64,000 bases of DNA from Paracyclopina nana. Taxonomy: Eukaryota > Arthropoda > Copepoda > Cyclopoida > Cyclopettidae. The stretch spans positions 2,795,001 to 2,859,000 of the forward strand of contig JAGUCH010000008.1 of NCBI GenBank assembly GCA_019096065.1, given 5' to 3'. A program made the position numbers and the translations under genes. Below the pieces are notes generated by a model. That model did not search any database. It was not told the DNA's origin and saw only the letters and a program-made list of their open reading frames with translations. Below, in pieces: positions 55,476 to 64,000 of the stretch; positions within the stretch are counted from its first letter, which is position 1, and the number at the start of each line of letters is the position of its first letter.

Positions 55476-56428
55476 ATGAGTGATTCCGGATCTGATGATG
55501 AGTTCATGATACAGCATCGCATTAAAGGCTCCACCAAAAAGTGTCCACACTGCAAAAAAGTCCTCAGTTCCAAGTCAATGAGAAGGCACATCAGATCGGT
55601 TCACCAGAATGCCAAGGCTATCAAGTGTGATGAGTGCAGTGAAGTGTTTAACCAGCAATCTAGTCTCCACCTTCACAAGCAGAGCAAGCATGAATCGCAG
55701 CCAAATGCGCCGGAATTCGAGTGCTCCAAATGTAAAATATCGTTTGAATCTTTCACCAGTTACGATGAGCATCGGCGGGCGATGCACGACGCTTCGTCAA
55801 AAACGAGAACGTTTCAATGCACCAAGTGTTCCTACAAGACAAAGTTCAACTCGAAAATTCAGTATCACATGAACAAGAGGCACAGCAGTGAACCAGTTAA
55901 GCCAGCTGACAACGCAAGTCCACCTGAGGAGCCAGCGTTGTGCACAGTGTGCCACAAAACTTTCACCCGTAAATCAGATTTGAAAAGGTACGTATATATG
56001 GATGTAAAGTACAGTTTGGCTTTACTGATCCAGATTTTTTCATTGAATACGAATTGGCTGTATTGTGATTGTGAGCAGTAGCCATTCTTATTCAAGATGG
56101 TGCACTCTTTCGGACAGACAGTATTACAGCCATTTATTTTTTGCCCAGGCATTTTTTGCACATCCATCAAGGCATACGACCATTCATTTGCAAAACTTGC
56201 GGAGAAGGCTTCACCCAAGCGGGGAATCTACGATGCCATATGTTAACTCGCCATCAAGTCACGACACTCGATCTCAACGAATACCGGGCTCCCATTCCTT
56301 CAGTCAAGGACATAAACTTCACCACTGTGTACCAGTGTGCGGATTGCGAGCACGTTTTGCCCACAATGGACAGCTTACTCCAGCATCACTCCGAGGCTCA
56401 CCCCGAATTGGAGGAAGCAATCGCATAA
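55476..56428 (+). CDS. C2H2 zinc-finger protein, tandem relative of the preceding gene
   Basis: Exons are 55476-55987 and 56149-56428 (263 residues, phase 2 junction). It begins MSDSGSDDEFMIQHRIKG. The first four fingers match the neighbour (CPHCKKVLSSKSMRRHIRSV; CSKCKISFESFTSYDEH; CTKCSYKTKFNSKIQYH). A Pro-rich linker follows, then three further fingers (CTVCHKTFTRKSDLKR; CKTCGEGFTQAGNLRCH; CADCEHVLPTMDSLLQHH). A TTTCAG acceptor lies 10 bases before the ATG. It is a putative DNA-binding regulator. Confidence 0.85.
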
Positions 56429-59400
56429 TACCACTTATTATTTAATTTTGTTGACGAGCTTAAAATGACTCCAAAATTGATGTCCTAGGGCAAATACAGT
56501 CAGTGTGTTACAGCTTTATCCACTCAACGTGTGGCTCATTTACAACTTCTTCATGGCTATCCTCTCCAATTAGTTCCATACTTTCCAAAGAAATAATGGT
56601 CTCATTCTGAGAGCAACTACTTTTCCCTTTTTTAAATTGGTGCTGCGCGATAGCAATTGTGAAAGTACGACTGGAAATGAGGAAATTAGCTTCTCGTTGC
56701 GAAAGATGCAGATTACGTACTCGAGTTGAATACAAGTACTATGCACTCATTTTACAAAGCTTGGAGGGGCAAAAAATGAAATATAAAAGGGAAATTTCCT
56801 CGAAAAAAAAAGCTGGCCTTCTCATCAAGTTGGCTCGTGCGGTGAATTTTCTTTTTATGAACAATGAGGGAAAAATGGAGAAAAGTTTCACTTCCTCTTG
56901 CGAAAAGTCCCAACTAGTTAGCCCACGCGACAGCAAGCTGAAGTAGGGTTGATAACCCATAATAGCATCAAATCAAACTTCGATCCCACTGTGTGCTTGC
57001 GAGCTTCAAAAAGCTGCTGCTTTACATGAAAAGAGATGCTATAAAAGGGATTCTAGGGATCACAAAAAGGAGCTTTCTTATATACAGAATTTGCTCGCAT
57101 TAGTGCTGCTGTTTGTCCGTCGACCTCCAGTAAGATTGCGGCAGAAATCAAAGGAAACTTCTTCTTCTCTTTTGTAAAAAGCCGAGGAGAAAAAGGCAAA
57201 TCACAGTCTTCGGTGTAGGGCAAAATGTGGACGCTCCCAGCTGATAAATGCGTTCTTTATTCTTATCTTCCATTGAACAATCAAATAGAACTGTCATAGC
57301 TCGTGATAGCTCATGGTGGAGCTTATATAACCTTTTAGCAGTATAACTCTAAAGTGTACATCATGTAAGTTGCCCAGTAGGTTCTACCCAGGAAAAAAGT
57401 AAGTTAGCTAGCTTGTTATCCTCTTCAGTAGTTGTAGACTTCTGCAAATAAAGCCGAGAGCAGCAGTTGCATGGGGATAAAGATGAATTCCTTGGACGTT
57501 GTTGACTTAGCAAGTTGCCATCCACTATTGGCTGATGCAGCAATCACCTCTGAAATAACAAAGTTTAATTAGCAACTGAAAATTCAGCACTAGTCTGGTT
57601 AAAGAAATTAATTTCAAGCCTTTTTTCACCACTTCCACTTTAGATGGCGCCACCATAGAGAGTGACATAAATACCAGAAGTGGACTTTTTCTATATTAAT
57701 ATTTTTTGGCGTTTTTGACTGCCCTTTGGCGAAAATAGTGTGGTCTCGTATGAAATCACCGCAACACATATCGCTGCTCCATCTAGCGGATTAGTCGTGC
57801 ATTATATGAAATACAGTGGAAGAATGACAGTGATTCACTGCAGTACTTTTCAGCAGCTGATATACAGTTGACCATTTGATCTTTTCAGATGAAAAGGAGA
57901 AACAAAGCGAGTGAGCCTTATCAGTTAATCGAAGCGTATAATATGGCAACAAGAGCCTAGTGCTATATGTTTTTTACACTTTGGCACATCAGCAGCAAAG
58001 CTATCCTCTTCTTCCACCTGGTCCTCTTTTCAATTTCCCCCTGGTTACTACCACTACTGAGTAGAGCCGCTCTTATTTATGGCGCAAAATGGTGCAACCA
58101 TTTTCTTTCTCCCAGCCGCAGCACAAAGTCTAGACGAAAGTTTGCTTGCTTTTTTTCTTCGCGAAAAATATCAGTGCCTTGTGCTCTGGCTTCTTCTGAA
58201 CACGAGAGAATCTTTTTTACGCGCGATGAAACAGCAACAAAACCAGTTATGTACATGTACGTATATGCAGGCCAAGGCTAGCTGCTTTTCTCCATATACA
58301 GCACAGTGATTGCGTTGGCCAAATTGACACTTTTTCTGCCTGCTTTCACCCCCCCAGTCTGCTCTCGGCATAACTTTGTCTTTATTGAATAGAGCACTTT
58401 GGATCTTTTTTTCCCACTCGCGCCATGCGCAGAACAGAATTGCAGAATTTGTGCTTGAGTTGCGAAAAAAGTGACTGCTATTATTTCCCATATCTTTCTG
58501 TAGGTAAACTCCAGTTCAACCCAGATGGAACTTCTTTGGCTAGTAAAGTGAATATCTACAGCTTTGGGGAAGGAAGGTAATATCGTTACTTTTCTATTTT
58601 CGCTGCCCACAATTTGGGGCCAAAAAAAAAGCAACAACGTGGAAAGGTAAGCAAGAGCAAAGGGGAATCTGATTCTTTTTCCTCCTTTATTTTATTTATG
58701 GACCATCTACTGCAAAGCCACCAAAGCTTGTTTTTAACGAGACTTTTCGGCTCAAAAAGGCACACAAACGAAGGAGACTTTCCTCCAAAAGATGGGGAAG
58801 AACAAAACATGAGATTACTGGCATCGTAGCATTATGCTCATATGGCATAAAAAAGCAGATGGACTGAGTTGTGGTTAGCCATGCGAATTGAGCAAAAAAT
58901 TAGCTAATGATGAAATGCTTTTCAAAAAAATGGGCTAATTCTCTATACGAACCTATATATACAAACGTTCTCAATACTTTGCCAGGCCTAGCCTATAACA
59001 TTTGGTAGAGAAATATTTTTGACACCTCAACATCCCACCGTGGCTTTCACTTTTTGCACTGGATACTACGGTCAAGAAGCTGTCGTTCTCATCAGCAAAT
59101 ATATATAGAAGTAGCTCCAGAGTAAAGCCAGGATATCCGATCTGTCAACCATTTCTCCTTTTCTTTTCCCAATAAACGAAAAATGGGAGTCCATTCAAAG
59201 GCCTTTATAGGAGCTGCTGTGCTATCAAGGCAGGCAGCAGCAGCAGGAGAACACAAACACAAAAAGTTGGCAAATATTACTTCAGGGATTTGAAGCTCTA
59301 AGCCTCTCACACAGGAGAGCCTTCATTAACTGGTGCTGTAACAAAGTGCGGTATAATCGGCGAAGAAAAGTTTAGCAAGCCTTGTTTTACAACAGCACTT

Positions 59401-62400
59401 TTGCTCTTAAAACATCTCTCCACTACGAGCATAAAACAGCGACCCAATCCGGTCTGACGTCGTCGGCGCAGATGTCGAAAATCTCCTATAGCATAAGTCG
59501 TATGTTTCACCTTCAAAGCCCTTTGAAAGCCCCCACACATATATGTGTTGAAAGCTCCAATAAGGCAATGCTGGAGAAGAAGGCCTGGACGTTAAAGTGC
59601 ACTACTCAAAGCTATCAAGGAGCTCGTGTTGTTTGATTTTGTGATTTAAAATGTTTTAGACTCCAAGCTAAGAGTGGAAAGGAATAATCTTGATAAATGA
59701 GAGAGAGGAATCTTTTTCGATTTTTCTTCTTCCTCAGCTGTTTGGTGGGGACACATGACGTTACTCAATTCAGGTCTCGTTTATATATCAGTTCAATCGA
59801 CTGAAAAGTCTTTATGCCACGAAAAAAGTGGTCTAGATTCCAGGCCAAAAGCTAATAAAGACTTCCCAAATCATCGAAGCAGCCTATCTGAATGACAACG
59901 AAATTTGGGTTGAGTGGAGGGAAGACAACAACAGTGGTGGTTGTTTTGCCTTAGTTCACTTCCTTTTCTTCGATGGTGCCTTTTCAAACTGTCACATCCA
60001 GCCTCCCTTGACGGTTATTGAATCTCCTCCTAAAACTACTACTGTGCACAGTGGGGTAAACTATTGACCTTTTCTCCTTTAAAAAATATTCAGCCATGAT
60101 AAAGCCATATAAAAAGCAATTTTTCTCCTGTCAGCATATTTTTTCAAAGCATCTGGGTAAATGTGAGTGAGAAGTGCATCAGCTAGTAAGTATAGTGTAC
60201 ACACCATCCACAAAGGAGAATATCTTCTAAGCTCCTTTTTTAAGAATGCCACACACTCATGCTTCTATTTGGTGGCGACTCATAAAGTAAAGAATTCCAA
60301 TAGCTATCGGAACTAGCACAGTACAAATTACGTACGTGCCAGAGCCTTATAATAGGATTTTATGGTTGCCCCCACATGGAGATTAGACACATCAAATTGG
60401 ACGAGCCATTTTGCACAGCATTTCAAAATCAAGCCCAAGGAAAATTAAGAGGCCGTGGGTACATTGCCAGTGCCATAAAAATATAGCATGCATGAGACGT
60501 TGCTACTCTTCCACTAGAAATGAACTGATGTTGGTGAACAAGGAAAGGAGCGTGGCTTTCAAAGGAAAACTTCAACGGTGGTTTAGCTTACTTTTCTTTC
60601 TGGCTGCTGCTTTGTAGCATATCAGAGCACAGCTAGACGTCAGCTTGTATACCTGATTCGAATGCAAACTTTAAGTCAACAAAGGTCTCCTTTTTAAAAA
60701 ATATATGCATGTAGCCAGCATGCGTGGCCCAAATATGTTGTTTTTCCATATGTATTCCTGAATTACTGTAGCCATAAAACAACAACTTCGGAGCATCTCC
60801 AGCATTTTACAACACAAAAATGAACTGCTTCTTGTAGGAACGTTAAGACACTATATATGGCAGCTAGCTTTTTTCTGGCCGAGCATAACTAAACATAGGA
60901 AATGCGTAGCCATTTATTTGTTAGCGAGCTCGCAGCATAGCTATAGCAGAAAAGCTCGGTTTTTATATGAAAAGCATCTTGACTTTTAAGGCCCCCAATG
61001 CCACCGTGGGATATGGGAAGCCACGTAAAAAAAGAGTCCCAGTTTAAGAGGAAAACTCTGATAAGTAGACATATCTTTAAAGTGCCGAAAGGCGTGAGAA
61101 TCAGGAGATTTCGGGGGCCATAGTGGAAACACATTGCATCAGCTTGGCTTCCGCAATACTCCATCTTTTTTTTACAACCACTGCCAAGAAGCGAATAAAT
61201 GTCAACAACTAGGGCTTGTTATAAACTACAGTGCAAAAGAAAATTGGGTCAAAATTTCCCAGAAGGAAATGCAAATGGTTCAACAGACAGATAGTAACGT
61301 AAAAATATGGCTGGCTCGGCCATATTTCTTCATGAAATTCGGTTGGAGCAGCAGCACAGCGCAAGTGTAACGTATGGCTGAATTATCCATAACTTCGCGT
61401 CCATTTGACGCGCTCGTTATGTCAATAATGGAAAAAAGCATGTATTATATTGTATGAGAAGGTGCCAAGGCAGAGAAAAAAAAGACATGATTAGGCGAAA
61501 GATGATGATGATGGTCTGGTTCACTTTGACATGTAGACAGCAGGGTTATTTTAGACCTAGCGTACTTAGGCCCTGTTCATATACTACATTTCAAGCTTAT
61601 AAGGAAAATGCACAAAAAATACAAAAAGGTGAACAACTGCCCAAAAAAAGTCTTCAGCTGACATGAAAAATCGGATCGAATTCAAGTCAACTCATAATTA
61701 CACAATCTCAATTCCTCCAAAGTACTGCAAAAATTAATTGTTGGCAGATGTTGCGCAATTAAACTAGTCAAATGGTTTTTAGCCAACAAACTTGAAGAAG
61801 GCAAGTTTTTTCATATTTGGAAATGATCTTTTACGAGGAGCAAAAGATGCCAAGTTGCCCATGAAAACGCTGCTCTACCTCAAGCTGAACTAGTCGTAGT
61901 CGGTAGGTAATCAGCTGCAGATTATCACTGTACCTTAGGAACATTTTTAGAATTTATTTAAAGATAGTACCTATACATGAACAGGGTTTAGGCTCGCGTA
62001 CCCTTTTGAATTTTCAAGCTTTGAACCTTCTCACGTAGCAGGCTAGAGCCCAAGAATGGCCTTCACGTGAGAAACAACATCTGGTGACCTAGCTTTCATA
62101 TGGTCAAAGAGTGGTAGCTCGAGCCGTAAATACAGTTTTATGTTGCACACTTCGCCCTCCTCCAGGGTAATTCATTGAAACAAAAATTACGAGCAATTTC
62201 CTCGCTGATGCTGCCTGCCTGCCCGCGTATATTTTAGCACCTCAAACCGATTGCTTTTTCTGCGAACTAGGTATATGTATTTTCTAGGGCTCCTACTTTT
62301 CGGTCTTGTGGCCTTTTTTTCACCGCGAAACTTTTTGCACGGTGTGCACGGTTGCTGAGAGGAGCTAAATCTTATTTTCGATGAGACGAGCATCTCCAAA

Positions 62401-62834
62401 ACCAATAAAAGTCCCAACCTGACAATACTCGTTTCACCGTAATTGAGCAACTTTTATCCCTTAGCTAAACTTCTTTACTTAGATCCTCAAAGCACTGGCT
62501 TATACCAATTCACTGTAATTTATAATCAGGGTAGATTATAAAAGGCCCAAGACAAATGAGGATTCTTTAAAATATGGAAATTATTTTAAGGAATAATTTT
62601 ATTTATTTTGGAGGCATGGAAAAGGTGGTTGGTCGGGATGATGAAATATCTGCTATACTAGTTTGCTACTGCAAGAGTACACATGCCCTCGAGCCACAAA
62701 GCTAAGTGGCTATTCGCAAAAAGTGCAAACTTTCCTGCTAGAATCAAAAGGCTTTTCGCTTGTTTGAAGTTTTCGTAGATAGGGATGGTATTTTTTCCCT
62801 CTGCAACATCTACGATAATCTAATTAAAGCTTAC
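56429..62834. other. Long stretch without supported genes
   Basis: Many short frames, none with convincing splice sites or motifs. It contains the dispersed-repeat copy at 57628-57793 and the AAAACGCTGCTC...CAAGCTGAAC repeat near 61864. Some may be intron or 3' UTR of the Beat-like gene, whose downstream exons I could not find. Confidence 0.45.
57628..57793 (+). repeat. Dispersed GATGGCGCCA/CATCTAGCGG repeat, best-preserved copy
   Basis: It reads, in order, CACTTCCACTTTAGATGGCG, CCACCATAG, ATACCAGAAGTGGACTTTTT, TTTGGCGTTTTTGACTGCC, TTTGGCGAAAATAG and GCTCCATCTAGCGGATTAG. It serves as the reference for the other copies. Confidence 0.85.
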
Positions 62835-64000
62835 CCGCTTTTTCGATCTCAATGTCGTCTCCCGAAGTCATGACGGAGGCGTATTTTGGCTTTTCTTGCA
62901 GTAGAGTCACTTCAGCACTTTTCCAGTAAAACCTGGCTATGGATGCCAAACATTTGAGCTGCACTCGGTTGTTGTTGTTGACAAAATGGTTGGAGGTAAG
63001 CGGAAAAGAAAGCCCCAACTTTGGCGGACTTGTGTCGGTATGCGAATAGCGTCGCAAATATACATCATTGGCCTGCATGACAAATAAAAATATCAGTTCC
63101 TATACCACATGCTTACATCTCAAACTGCTACACAAGACGTCATGCCATTTTGGAAAGGGAACAAAAACTCGGGATTGTCGAGTTTGCAGTACAATGCGGC
63201 GGTACGAAAATCAATTCACTTTGCCCCATAAATCTCACATCTGTGCTTTGGCATATAAAAGTTAATGCTCTCAAAAATATGTGAGGAGCCATGGCTACAT
63301 GTGGAGAGTAAGCACCACGACTGCCCCGTTCATCTACGCCAATAACTCCATAGGAAACTGCGCAAAAAAAACTTGAGACAAATGCTAAATGGGGAAAAAA
63401 TCAGATCGACTCTTAGCCAAACTTGCAAATAAACTACATCATAATTACTACAAATTGGTGTATTGTATAGCAAATATTTTCAGTTCAAAATAAGGTAACA
63501 TTTTGCCTTTTGGACTACAAACTTGTAGAAAGCAAGTTTTGCCATGAAAAATGATGATAAAGTAAGTCAGGATTGCCACATTTGTCCATGAAAACGCTGC
63601 TCGGACTCCAAGCTGAACTTGTTGATACAAATCAGCAGGAAGAATCACTTTTGGATTTTCCTTGGAGTTTCCTTAAAATCTTACGACAGCCTTAAACGAA
63701 ATGCTTAAGTTTTCGTACTTCTGATTAATCAAAACACTTCTAGCTCACATGACCAGGTCAGAAAAGTGGTCTAATTGAAGCTATGAAAAGTCAGTAAAAT
63801 GGTCAGTTCTGAAATAGGAGGCTTAAGTAAAACGCAATTTGACGGAAGGAAAAAATTTCCTTGGTAGGTGAACACAGCATTAAAGCCATAATTTATACAT
63901 GATCAAGGCATACAGTTTGGAGGAAACTAGGTCATATACTACCATGAAAGTCCATAGGAAAAGACCCAAGGAAACTTACAGGCTCTCCATTGATGTACCA
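62835..64000 (-). CDS. Beat-like (beaten path family) immunoglobulin-domain protein, two exons, partial
   Basis: An exon edge at 63980-64000+ (minus; ends WYINGEP then GTAAGT) joins in phase 0 to exon 63072-62835. That exon reads NDVYLRRYSHTDTSPPKLGL, then VQLKCLASIARFYWKSAEVT and KPKYASVMTSGDD. WYINGEP and the LKCLA...FYW...SAEV pattern are characteristic of the Ig domains of arthropod Beat proteins, which bind Side receptors in axon guidance and synapse matching. The second exon exits in phase 1 with GTAAGC. The first Ig domain lies outside the window, and the 3' end was not found. Confidence 0.82.
63073..63979. other. Intron of the Beat-like gene with a dispersed-repeat fragment
   Basis: Contains ATGAAAACGCTGCTCGGACT near 63586 and a neighbouring CAAACTTGTAGAAAGCAAG block also found near 61787-61806. 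No coding feature. Confidence 0.6.

Noticed and set aside
58171-58810. Minus frames around 58.2-58.8 kb
   Set aside because: Overlapping, low-complexity (Lys/Phe-rich) frames in AT-rich DNA, without splice sites or motifs.
1-64000. CRISPR arrays, bacterial operons or rRNA genes
   Set aside because: Spliced eukaryotic genes dominate; no regular direct-repeat/spacer array and no rRNA sequence were seen.

Overview
The window reads as nuclear DNA of an arthropod. It has spliced genes with short GT-AG introns (often 50-70 bp), a ZAD-C2H2 zinc-finger gene, a peritrophin-type chitin-binding mucin, a Beat-family immunoglobulin gene, a DEG/ENaC channel, an LTR retrotransposon and many short dispersed repeats. 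Intergenic DNA is AT-rich. A crustacean or other pancrustacean is my inference; the sequence does not name the species.

Layout. 1-2902: 5' end of an LTR retrotransposon on the minus strand, with an open gag-like frame, a perfect tRNA-Lys(CTT) primer-binding site and an LTR. It lies directly against the visible 5' edge of a DEG/ENaC channel gene (+, to 3951). 4379-5506: SLC35G-like transporter (-). 8365-9335: a composite repeat element with inverted arrays around an SGNH-hydrolase fragment. 11210-14000: calmodulin-like gene (+). 14374-25186: three related genes, one minus and two plus, for secreted proteins with coiled coils and hydrophobic segments. I recognise no named family for them, and they are the best candidate here for something undescribed. 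25829-39558: PPP1R14-type PP1 inhibitor (-). Its 13-kb first intron holds a mucin gene and the first two exons of an LRP11-like MANSC/LDLa receptor gene (+, 31600-41467), so two genes on opposite strands are interleaved. 41872-43293: membrane protein with two PPxY motifs (-). 46153-47085: secreted SYGAP-repeat precursor with a clear TATA promoter (+). 48863-50441: eIF5 (-). 50696-51064: small unknown gene (-). 52952-56428: three C2H2 zinc-finger genes (+), the last two tandem relatives. 62835-64000: two exons of a Beat-like gene (-).

Mobile DNA is frequent. Two ~460-bp Transib-like MITEs with 5-bp target duplications are present, one exactly at an exon-intron junction of a novel-family gene. 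There are at least eight copies of a ~165-bp repeat with GATGGCGCCA and CATCTAGCGG motifs, a 175-bp foldback element, two tRNA-like units, and a 183-bp tandem duplication in the divergent promoter of the novel cluster. Exon boundaries were placed by reading splice sites and checking that phases agree. No similarity search was possible, so family names rest on recognised motifs.
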